From Gammaproteobacteria bacterium (lineage in GTDB: Bacteria; Pseudomonadota; Gammaproteobacteria; J044), in the NCBI GenBank assembly GCA_003696465.1, contig RFHG01000559.1:1-6241 (forward strand): a stretch of 6,241 bases of DNA, given 5' to 3'. How positions within the stretch are numbered: the stretch's first letter is position 1; each line of letters starts with the position of its first letter. Below the pieces are notes generated by a model. The model was not told the origin of the DNA. It worked only from the letters and a program-made list of their open reading frames with translations, and searched no databases. The translations under genes and the position numbers were made by a program. Below, in pieces: positions 1-6,173 of this stretch.

Positions 1-1215
1 CGTGTAGTCGATGGCGGCGCGGGCTTCAAGCAGGGTGTCCTCGCGCCGGGTCAGGAACAGGGGTTCGTCGGCGCGATAGCGGCGTCGCTCGACGCTGGCG
101 TTGAGGCTGAGGACCCAGATCGGGCTCAGGTAGCTGCTCCACCCGGCCCGCAGCCCGCCCAGCCGGTTGGAGAGGTGGTCCAGGTTCTTCTCGTTGTCCT
201 CGCCGCCGGCATAGAGGCCGACATAGCCCTGATGCCGGTGCCCCTTGCCGAAGCTCTCCGCCCAGGCGCCCCCCAGTACCACGCGCCGCGCGTCGCGCAC
301 GTGCTGGTCGGGATAGCGCAGGTTGGCATACTGCAGGTAGGCGCTGATGTTCCGGTCGGGATTGACCGCCCAGCGCCACTGGCCGGTGGCGCCGAAGGCG
401 TCGCGATAGCGCTTGCGGTCGAGCGAGAAGCCGTAGTACTGCAGGGCAGCGGTAAACGAGTGCTGGCCCAGCAGCCAGTTCAGCCCCAGATCCGCCGAGT
501 AGTTGCCCTGGTCGAATACGCTTTGCTCACGATTGAAGCGCTGGTCGAAGCGGGCACCGGCCAGCAGCCGGGTGCGCGCCCCCAGCGGCGTGTCGAGATT
601 GATGCCGCCCAGCAGGCGGGCGAACTGGTCGGACTGCTCGACACCCAGGTCGTCGAGACGGAAAATGGCGCCGCCAAAGGCCGGAATGGCGACATCACGG
701 CTGGCGGTCGCGGCGTTCACGTTGCTGTCGTGGCCGAGGTCGATGCCGGCAAAGCCGGTGATGCGCGTGCGCGTGGTTTCGGCACCCGCGCCCTCGATGA
801 TGTCGAGATAGCGGCGGACGGTGGCCTGCGCCTGTTCCGGCACGCCCGGCAGTTTCAGGGTGTCTTCCAGCGCGTCGCGGGCGGTGTCGATCTCGCCCAC
901 GGCGAGATAGGCCCGGCCGATCTCGGCCCGGGCCAGGGCGTGATCGGGCTGTACGGCCAGCACGCGCTCGAGGGCGAAGATGGCCTCGGTGGGGTGGCCG
1001 GAATCGAGGGCGGCAATGCCCAGCAGGTAGTCGTAGTGCGGGTCGCCGGCGCGTTCCTCGAGCAGCGGCTCGAGCAGTTCATAGGCAGCGGCCGGCTTGC
1101 CTTCCTCCAGCAGGCGGCGCGCCTCGTCCAGCGGGTCGGCCGCGGCCAACACGCCGGGCAATAGGGCCAGCAGGATGAATGCGGCAAACAGGTTGTGGCG
1201 CAACGGGCGTGACAT
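1..1215 (-). CDS. Exported TPR / outer-membrane beta-barrel protein, Slam (DUF560)-like, 3' end cut off by window edge
   Basis: Seen: the frame is open for 405 codons from ATG at 1215-1213 to position 1 with no stop, so the C-terminus is missing. Residues 1-25 form a signal peptide: basic start (SRPLRHN), hydrophobic core (LFAAFILLALLPGVL), then an AAA-type cleavage region. Residues about 27-125 are helical TPR-like repeats with the usual small/large pattern, for example YLLGIAALDSGHPTEAIFAL and AEIGRAYLAVGEIDTARDAL. From about 148 the sequence changes to alternating beta strands rich in Tyr, Trp and Arg, opening with GFAGIDLGHDSNVNAA. Known of the family: a TPR domain followed by a barrel with a G-x-x-x-D-S-N-x-N segment fits the surface lipoprotein assembly modifiers (Slam), which help display lipoproteins on the outer membrane. 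Inference: outer-membrane translocation or assembly; the cargo is not visible. Start choice: a GGGGA sequence lies 7 nt upstream and the signal peptide begins directly. Alternative: another TPR-porin family such as PgaA-like exporters. Confidence 0.72.
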   Translation of the reverse strand, partial: MSRPLRHNLFAAFILLALLPGVLAAADPLDEARRLLEEGKPAAAYELLEPLLEERAGDPHYDYLLGIAALDSGHPTEAIFALERVLAVQPDHALARAEIGRAYLAVGEIDTARDALEDTLKLPGVPEQAQATVRRYLDIIEGAGAETTRTRITGFAGIDLGHDSNVNAATASRDVAIPAFGGAIFRLDDLGVEQSDQFARLLGGINLDTPLGARTRLLAGARFDQRFNREQSVFDQGNYSADLGLNWLLGQHSFTAALQYYGFSLDRKRYRDAFGATGQWRWAVNPDRNISAYLQYANLRYPDQHVRDARRVVLGGAWAESFGKGHRHQGYVGLYAGGEDNEKNLDHLSNRLGGLRAGWSSYLSPIWVLSLNASVERRRYRADEPLFLTRREDTLLEARAAIDYT

Positions 1216-1303
1216 GCGAGGTTCCCCATCCTTTTCCGGGGGTCGAATGCTCGGTTCGCAGGGTTCATTCCCTGTGGCAGCCCCGGGTGTTTTTATGAGG
1301 GTG

Positions 1304-1331
1304 ATTGTACTTTAGTACAGGCCGAGTGCAA
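1304..1331 (-). promoter_or_regulatory. Candidate sigma70-type promoter for the leftward barrel gene
   Basis: On the - strand, TTGCAC (1331-1326) is followed after 16 bp by TACAAT (1309-1304). The -10 matches five of six consensus positions; the -35 keeps the TTG core only. Transcription would start near 1297 and give a leader of roughly 80 nt before the ATG at 1215. The assignment rests on motif match and position only. Confidence 0.4.
1306..1319. promoter_or_regulatory. Perfect dyad TGTACT-TT-AGTACA, candidate repressor operator
   Basis: The two 6-bp arms are exact reverse complements separated by two bases. The dyad sits between the two divergent genes and overlaps the -10 and spacer of the leftward promoter candidate, the usual place for a dimeric repressor. 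It does not match the Fur, Zur or E. coli LexA consensus. The GTACT/AGTAC arms faintly recall TrpR-type half-sites, but the spacing is wrong. The cognate regulator is unknown. Confidence 0.4.
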
Positions 1332-1398
1332 TGCAAACCGAGGGTGGCACTTGCGTTATGCTTAGGGGCTCCGTTGCCAACTGCACACCCGATCCATT

Positions 1399-2931
1399 GT
1401 GAACATACTCGATCTGGCCGTCATTGCAGCCTATCTCATCGGCATGGCAGCCATTGCCATCTGGTTTGCCCCGCGCATCCACGATACCGAGGAATACTTC
1501 GTGGGCGGGCGACGCATCGCCGGCTGGGTGATCGGCCTGTCGCTGGTGGGGACCTCGATCAGTTCCATTACCTTTCTGGCCTATCCGGCCGATGCCTATC
1601 GCACCGCCTGGCTGCGTTATCTTCCGAATCTGGCCCTGCCCGTGGCGGTACTGATCGCCGCACGCCTGTTTCTGCCGCATTTTCGTCGGGCCGGCACCAT
1701 CACTGCCTACGAGTTCCTGGAGCGGCGCTACGGACCCTCCGTGCGTGTGTATGCCGCGCTCGCCTTCATCATCGCCCAAGTGGTGCGCATCAGCATGATC
1801 CTCTACCTGCTGGCACTGCTGGTGCAGCAGGTGACCGGTCTGCCGCCGCTGGCGAGTATCGTGCTGGCCGGCCTGTTCGTCGGTGCCTATACCTGGGCCG
1901 GCGGTATCGATGCGGTGATCTGGACCGACGTGATCCAGACCGTGGTGCTGGTGGTGGGTGGGCTGGCTGCCCTGTGGGTGGTGGTGGAGGCCCTGCCGGG
2001 TGGGCTGGGGCAGGTGATCGAGGAGGCGATGGCGGCCGGCAAGCTTGCATTTTCCGAGCTGGACGCCAATGGGGCATTGCGCGAGGTGGACTGGTCGCTG
2101 GCGCTGGACCACAAGACCGGGACCATGATGCTCCTCATTGGCCTGGTGGCCTGGCTCACCGAGTATTCGGCCAACCAGAACACGGTGCAGCGCTACTGTG
2201 CGGCCGAGTCCGATGCCGCGGCCCGGCGTGCCATGTACCTGTGTGCCGCCGCCAGCCTCCCCATCTGGGCCTTCTACATGTTTCTCGGCAGTGCGCTGTG
2301 GGTCTTCTACCGGCATTTCCCGGCCGACCTGCCGCAGGCCATCCTGGCCGGGGCGGAGCGGGCGGAACAGATCTTCCCGTATTTCATCGTCAACGAGTTG
2401 CCGGCGGGGGTGGCCGGTCTGGTGATCGCCGCGGCACTGGCGGCCGCCATGTCGTCCCTTGACTCCAGCCTCAATGCGCTGTCGGCGGTGAGCGTGCACG
2501 ACCTGTATCGCCGTCACCTGGCCCCGGATCGTGATGAGCCGCACTACCTGCGCATGGCGCGACGGATCACGGCGGTCTGTACCCTGCTGATGATGGCCGG
2601 CGCCCTGCTGCTCCTGTACTCCGAGACCCGCACCCTGCAGCACCTGGCCACCATCCTCACCTCGCTGCTGGGCGGCGGGCTGCTGGGCATCTATCTGACG
2701 GGTTTTCTCAGCCGGCTGGGGGACAGTCGCGCCGTGTGGGTCGGCATCGTGCTGACGCTGGCCTTTACCGGCTGGACGCTGCTGCAGAAGCAGGGTTGGC
2801 TGCCGCAGGCGCTGACATTGCCCTTCGACCTCTACTACACTGGCCTGATCGGCAATCTGGTGATGATTGCCGGTATTGTGATGACCGCCATTCTCCTGGG
2901 CACCCGGAAAAAGGAACCCTCGCATGCCTGA
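1399..2931 (+). CDS. Sodium:solute symporter, SSS/SGLT family
   Basis: Role by family: an inner-membrane secondary transporter that couples Na+ entry to uptake of a small organic solute; the substrate cannot be read from the sequence. Seen: 510 residues, close to the usual SGLT-type length, with about 13 hydrophobic segments (for example 3-23, 40-62, 73-92, 118-142, 173-197, 279-304, 387-408, 414-436, 480-500). Family landmarks are EEYFVGGRRIAGW (31-43), YTWAGGIDAVIWTDVIQ (164-180), a TM6-like NQ-x-x-VQR segment (259-265), and AAAMSSLDSSLNA (348-360). In the last, A349, S352 and S353 match the position of the Na2 sodium site in vSGLT. The start is GTG; it places the first helix directly at the N-terminus and the next in-frame ATG would cut that helix. 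No clear Shine-Dalgarno precedes it. The stop overlaps the gmk start by 8 bp. No neighbouring catabolic gene hints at a substrate. Confidence 0.9.
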   Translation: MNILDLAVIAAYLIGMAAIAIWFAPRIHDTEEYFVGGRRIAGWVIGLSLVGTSISSITFLAYPADAYRTAWLRYLPNLALPVAVLIAARLFLPHFRRAGTITAYEFLERRYGPSVRVYAALAFIIAQVVRISMILYLLALLVQQVTGLPPLASIVLAGLFVGAYTWAGGIDAVIWTDVIQTVVLVVGGLAALWVVVEALPGGLGQVIEEAMAAGKLAFSELDANGALREVDWSLALDHKTGTMMLLIGLVAWLTEYSANQNTVQRYCAAESDAAARRAMYLCAAASLPIWAFYMFLGSALWVFYRHFPADLPQAILAGAERAEQIFPYFIVNELPAGVAGLVIAAALAAAMSSLDSSLNALSAVSVHDLYRRHLAPDRDEPHYLRMARRITAVCTLLMMAGALLLLYSETRTLQHLATILTSLLGGGLLGIYLTGFLSRLGDSRAVWVGIVLTLAFTGWTLLQKQGWLPQALTLPFDLYYTGLIGNLVMIAGIVMTAILLGTRKKEPSHA

Positions 2932-3559
2932 CAATGTGCACGGCACCCTGTTCATCGTCTCGGCCCCGTCCGGGGCCGGCAAGACCTCGCTGGTGCGGGC
3001 CCTGATTGCGCAGATGCCCGATCTGGAGCTGTCCATCTCGCACACCACCCGCCCGATGCGTCCCGGCGAGGCGGACGGGGTGGACTATCATTTCGTGGAT
3101 GCCGCCACCTTCGAGGCAATGGTCGAGCGCGGCGAATTCCTCGAGCATGCCCGTGTCTTCGACAACTTCTACGGCACCGCGCGCAGCAGTGTCGAATCCC
3201 GCCTGGCCGAGGGCCGGGACGTCATCCTGGAGATCGACTGGCAGGGGGCGGCCCAGGTGCGCGCGCGCATGCCCGAGAGCCGCTCGATCTTCATCCTGCC
3301 GCCCTCGCTGGAGGTGCTGGAGGCGCGTCTGCGCGGTCGCGGGCAGGATCCGGAGGAGGTCATCCAGAGGCGCATGCGTGACGCGCGCAACGAAATGGCC
3401 CATTACGACGAATTCGACTTCGTGGTCATCAACGACATCTTCGAGGAGGCGCTGGGCCAGTTGCGCTGCATCGTGCAGAGCGACCGCCAGCGGCTGCAGC
3501 GGGTGCAGGCCCGCCACGGGGCACTGATCGAGCGGTTGCTGGCCGCGCCCGGTTCCTGA
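2924..3559 (+). CDS. gmk: Guanylate kinase
   Basis: Cytosolic enzyme that phosphorylates GMP (and dGMP) to GDP with ATP, an essential step towards GTP and (p)ppGpp. Seen: 211 residues, the normal bacterial length (E. coli about 207). The P-loop is SAPSGAGKTSL (13-23), identical in form to the E. coli enzyme except Thr for Ser after the lysine. The GMP-binding signature runs from T41 to V58, with T41-T42-R43, R46, E49, G52, Y55 and F57 all in place. YGTARSSV (83-90) is the second GMP-contact segment, EIDWQG (103-108) the strand after it, and the lid is RLRGRGQDPEEVIQRR (135-150). All key residues are present, so the enzyme should be active. Start choice: AAGGA lies 8-9 nt upstream of ATG and the N-terminus aligns with the family. 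The first 8 bp lie inside the symporter gene, so translation is probably coupled; gmk is followed by rpoZ after 61 bp. Confidence 0.97.
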   Translation: MPDNVHGTLFIVSAPSGAGKTSLVRALIAQMPDLELSISHTTRPMRPGEADGVDYHFVDAATFEAMVERGEFLEHARVFDNFYGTARSSVESRLAEGRDVILEIDWQGAAQVRARMPESRSIFILPPSLEVLEARLRGRGQDPEEVIQRRMRDARNEMAHYDEFDFVVINDIFEEALGQLRCIVQSDRQRLQRVQARHGALIERLLAAPGS

Positions 3560-3575
3560 ACGGGGCGCAATCCTG

Positions 3576-3581
3576 TAAACT
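3576..3581 (+). promoter_or_regulatory. Weak -10-like element ahead of rpoZ
   Basis: TAAACT, directly preceded by TG, lies 39 nt upstream of the rpoZ ATG in the 61-bp gmk-rpoZ spacer. It matches four of six -10 positions. The hexamer 17 bp upstream (TTCCTG) is a poor -35. It could give rpoZ-spoT a promoter of their own, but read-through from gmk is equally likely. No terminator-like hairpin is visible in this spacer. Confidence 0.2.
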
Positions 3582-3620
3582 GTCAGGTTCCCTGCATATC
3601 GAAACCGCAAAGAGACCGAC

Positions 3621-3935
3621 ATGGCACGCGTTACCGTAGAAGACAGCCTCGAACACGTCGACAACCGTTTCCAGCTCGTCCTGCTGGCCAGCAAGCGCGC
3701 CCGCGACATCGCCATGGGCATGGAGCCGCTGGTGGAGTGGGACAACGACAAGCCCACCGTGGTGGCCCTGCGCGAGATCGCCGAGGGCAAGATCGACCGC
3801 AGCTATCTCGACCGCAAGCCCGAAGAGGAGATCTTCGGCGAATGGGTGGACGAGGAAGAGGACATGGTGGTCGTGGTCGAGGACGAGGCCCCGAAGGCGG
3901 GCAGCGAGGACACCCCGCCGGCCGCAGAGGGCTGA
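3621..3935 (+). CDS. rpoZ: RNA polymerase omega subunit
   Basis: Small subunit of RNA polymerase that binds beta-prime, assists core assembly, and in E. coli contributes its extreme N-terminus to ppGpp binding site 1. Seen: 104 residues against 91 in E. coli. The N-terminus MARVTVEDSLEHVDNRFQLV (1-20) closely follows E. coli omega, including the A2-R3-V4-T5 stretch that takes part in the ppGpp site. The conserved core continues with LLASKRARDIAMG (21-33) and NDKPTVVALREIAEGKID (42-59). The C-terminus from about 68 differs from E. coli: it is strongly acidic, contains VVVV (83-86), and ends in a Pro/Ala/Glu-rich tail, probably disordered. Start choice: AAGAG lies 6 nt upstream of ATG and the N-terminus is conserved. 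It lies between gmk and spoT as in other gammaproteobacteria, with 63 nt before spoT. Confidence 0.96.
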   Translation: MARVTVEDSLEHVDNRFQLVLLASKRARDIAMGMEPLVEWDNDKPTVVALREIAEGKIDRSYLDRKPEEEIFGEWVDEEEDMVVVVEDEAPKAGSEDTPPAAEG

Positions 3936-3949
3936 TTCCGCCCATGCCC

Positions 3950-3986
3950 GCGCGCCCCGCAGCCAGCCGCGCCCGGCGGGGCGCGC
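3950..3986 (+). promoter_or_regulatory. Strong GC hairpin just upstream of spoT
   Basis: GCGCGCCCCGC (3950-3960) and GCGGGGCGCGC (3976-3986) are exact reverse complements. They form an 11-bp stem of only G-C pairs with a 15-nt loop (3961-3975). The stem ends 12 nt before the spoT ATG. No T-run follows on either strand, so it is not a typical intrinsic terminator. The region where a ribosome would load for spoT is partly taken up by the 3' arm. Possible roles are translational control, mRNA stabilisation or processing between rpoZ and spoT. The pairing is seen; the function is inferred. Confidence 0.55.
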
Positions 3987-3998
3987 ACACTCCCCGAG

Positions 3999-6158
3999 AT
4001 GGCCGATAACGGTACCGGCACCGGGCTGACGTCGCGGCCGGACTCCACCCGCTTCCTGGCCAGCGACCTGTGCGCCATCCTCGAGACCTACCTCGAGCCG
4101 GAACAGATCCGCGAGGTCTACCGCGCCTACCTGTTCGGGGCCGAGGCACACGAGGGCCAGACCCGCATGACGGGCGAGCCCTACATCTACCATCCGCTGG
4201 CAGTGGCCAGGATCATGGCCGAGATGCGGATGGACCACAACAGCATCATTGCCGCCATCCTGCACGATGTCATCGAGGACACCGGCATCCCCAAGGAGCG
4301 CATCGAGGCCGAGTTCGGCAGCGAGGTGGCGGAGCTGGTGGACGGGGTCAGCAAGCTGACCCATCTCAAGTTCGAGTCCAAGGCCGAGGCCCAGGCCGAA
4401 AACTTCCGCAAGATGATGCTGGCGATGACCAACGACCTGCGGGTCATCCTGGTCAAGCTCGCCGACCGCCTGCACAACATGCGCACGCTGGGCGTGATGC
4501 GGCCCGACAAGCGCCGCCGCATCGCCCGCGAGACGCTCGAGATCTATGCCCCCATTGCCCAACGCCTGGGCATGAACAGCATGCGCCGCGAGCTCGAGCT
4601 GCTGGGCTTCGAGGCCATGTACCCGTGCCGCTACAAGGTGCTGTCGGAGGCGGTGCGCAAGGCCAGCGGCAACCGCCGCGAGCCGATGCACCGCATCGAG
4701 GCCGCGATCTGCCAGCGCATGGAGGAGGCGGGTATCGAGGCGCGTATCTTCGGCCGCGAAAAGAATCTCTACAGCATCTACCGCAAGATGCGCGACAAGC
4801 ACCTTTCCTTCCACGACGTGTTCGATGTCTTTGCCATTCGCATCGTGGTCGAGAGCGTGGATACCTGCTATCGCTGCCTGGGCATCGTGCACAACCTGTA
4901 CAAGCCGGTGCCGGGCAAGTTCAAGGACTACATCGCCATCCCCAAGGCCAACGGCTACCAGTCGCTGCATACCGTGCTGTTCGGCCCCAACGGCATTCCC
5001 ATCGAGGTGCAGATCCGCACCCGCGAGATGGATCGCGTGGCGGAGAGCGGCATTGCCGCCCACTGGCTGTACAAGACCGGGGACCAGCACAGCAAGAGTG
5101 CCCAGGCCAGGGCCCGCGAGTGGCTCAAGGGCATCCTCGAAATGCAGAAGAGCGCCGGCAATTCGGTCGAGTTCCTCGAGCACGTCAAGGCCGACCTGTT
5201 CCCGGACGAGATCTACGTGTTCACGCCGCAGGGCGACATCATGGAATTGCCGCGCGGCGCCACCGCGGTGGATTTTGCCTATGCCGTGCACACCGACATC
5301 GGCAACAGCTGTGTGGCGGCCAAGATCGACCGGCGCCTGTCGCCACTGTCGCGCCCCCTGCAGAGCGGGCAGACGGTAGAGATCATCACCGCCCCCGGCG
5401 CCACCCCCAATCCGGCCTGGCTGGACTTCGTGGTCACCGCCAAGGCGCGCTCCAACATCCGCCATTACCTCAAGCAACTGCGCGCGGGCGAGGCGGTGAA
5501 GCTCGGCCGGCGCCTGCTCGACAAGGCCCTCGACATCCACCAGCTCAAGTACGAGTCGGTGCCGCCCGAGCGGCTCGAGAAACTGCTGGAAGAACTGGGG
5601 TTGCCCGACGAGGAGGCCCTGCTGCGCGACATCGGCCTGGGCAATCGCGTGCCGGCGCTGGTGGCACGGCGGCTGGCCGGCCTCGAGGACGCCACGGGCA
5701 AGGGCTCGAACCTCGTGCCGCTGGCCATCCGTGGCACCGAGGGGATGGTGCTGTCCTATGCCAAGTGCTGCCATCCCATCCCCGGTGATCCCATCATCGG
5801 CATTCTTACCCGGGGGCGGGGCATGGTGATTCACCGCGAGGACTGCCCCAATGTGACCGAGGTGCGCAACCAGCCCGACCAGTGGCTGCCGGTGCAGTGG
5901 GCCGACGAGATCCAGGGCGAATTCCCCGTTTCGCTGCGGCTGCAGGCGCAGAACCACCGTGGCGTGCTGGCCCGCCTGGCCGCGGCCATTGCCGACGAGG
6001 AGTCCAATATCGAAAACGTCGCCTTCGAGGAGAAGGACAGCCAGACCACGACCATCACCATCACCCTCACGGTGCGCGACCGCGTGCATCTGGCCCGTAT
6101 CATGCGCCGCCTGCGCACCATTCCCGAAGTGATCCGTCTGCAGCGCGTGCGTGGCTGA
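3999..6158 (+). CDS. spoT: Bifunctional (p)ppGpp synthetase / (p)ppGpp 3'-pyrophosphohydrolase SpoT
   Basis: Controls the alarmone (p)ppGpp in the cytosol: it hydrolyses it to GDP/GTP plus pyrophosphate and can make it from GTP/GDP and ATP. Seen: 719 residues, against about 702 for E. coli SpoT. The HD hydrolase domain (about 45-195) keeps H65, H89-D90, E93-D94 and D156 of LADRLHN, so hydrolysis should be intact. The synthetase domain (about 250-360) has GREKNLYSIYRKM (252-264), D276, the basic KFKD motif (307-310) typical of bifunctional rather than RelA-type (acidic EXDD) enzymes, YIAIPKANGYQSLHT (311-325) and E336 in IEVQIRT. A TGS domain lies at about 403-464, a Cys/His segment at about 589-616 (C590, C591, H592, H612, C616), and an ACT domain at about 640-715. 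The first 18 residues extend beyond E. coli SpoT. ATG 3999 is the only plausible start: no in-frame ATG, GTG or TTG lies between the rpoZ stop and it, and the next in-frame ATG is inside the HD domain. There is no clear Shine-Dalgarno. Confidence 0.96.
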   Translation: MADNGTGTGLTSRPDSTRFLASDLCAILETYLEPEQIREVYRAYLFGAEAHEGQTRMTGEPYIYHPLAVARIMAEMRMDHNSIIAAILHDVIEDTGIPKERIEAEFGSEVAELVDGVSKLTHLKFESKAEAQAENFRKMMLAMTNDLRVILVKLADRLHNMRTLGVMRPDKRRRIARETLEIYAPIAQRLGMNSMRRELELLGFEAMYPCRYKVLSEAVRKASGNRREPMHRIEAAICQRMEEAGIEARIFGREKNLYSIYRKMRDKHLSFHDVFDVFAIRIVVESVDTCYRCLGIVHNLYKPVPGKFKDYIAIPKANGYQSLHTVLFGPNGIPIEVQIRTREMDRVAESGIAAHWLYKTGDQHSKSAQARAREWLKGILEMQKSAGNSVEFLEHVKADLFPDEIYVFTPQGDIMELPRGATAVDFAYAVHTDIGNSCVAAKIDRRLSPLSRPLQSGQTVEIITAPGATPNPAWLDFVVTAKARSNIRHYLKQLRAGEAVKLGRRLLDKALDIHQLKYESVPPERLEKLLEELGLPDEEALLRDIGLGNRVPALVARRLAGLEDATGKGSNLVPLAIRGTEGMVLSYAKCCHPIPGDPIIGILTRGRGMVIHREDCPNVTEVRNQPDQWLPVQWADEIQGEFPVSLRLQAQNHRGVLARLAAAIADEESNIENVAFEEKDSQTTTITITLTVRDRVHLARIMRRLRTIPEVIRLQRVRG

Positions 6159-6173
6159 AAAGGCACGACCCGG

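Larger units (their letters stand above)
1216..1398. other. Divergent intergenic region between the barrel gene and the symporter
   Basis: This 183-bp spacer holds the start regions of both divergent genes. It contains a likely leftward promoter (1304-1331) and a perfect dyad (1306-1319). A small inverted repeat, CAGGG-N6-CCCTG (1259-1274), lies in the presumed leader of the leftward gene. For the rightward gene I see only a weak -10-like TATGCT (1357-1362) with no matching -35, and a possible 14-codon upstream frame (1358-1402). It is slightly less GC-rich than the coding regions around it, especially at 1290-1320. No RNA gene or terminator is visible. Confidence 0.6.

Noticed and set aside
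307..310. Placeholder check on SpoT residues 307-310 (KFKD instead of the more common RXKD) as a defect in the synthetase
   Set aside because: These numbers are residue positions in SpoT (bases about 4917-4928). Lys for Arg is conservative and the catalytic D276 and E336 are kept, so there is no reason to call the domain inactive.
175..1164. A 329-codon + strand frame opposite the TPR-barrel gene
   Set aside because: The - strand frame has a signal peptide, TPR repeats and barrel strands, while this frame gives Val/Gly/Ala-rich sequence with no features and starts without context.
1999..2015. G-rich stretch in the symporter gene as a possible G-quadruplex
   Set aside because: Only three runs of three or more G are close together; the fourth is GG, and the sequence is explained by Gly/Leu codons.
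1312..3048. A 578-codon - strand frame opposite the symporter
   Set aside because: It is rich in Gln, His, Gly and Arg with no domain, and it runs antisense to a well-supported membrane protein; this is a shadow of codon bias.
3950..3986. The hairpin as a rho-independent terminator between rpoZ and spoT
   Set aside because: Neither strand has a T-run after the stem, and spoT would need its own promoter in the 12 nt left.
3933..3999. rpoZ and spoT are in the same frame, with only the rpoZ TGA separating them and no further stop, so read-through would fuse omega to SpoT
   Set aside because: A shared frame occurs by chance one time in three, and stop-free GC-rich spacers are common. No read-through context or known omega-SpoT fusion supports it.
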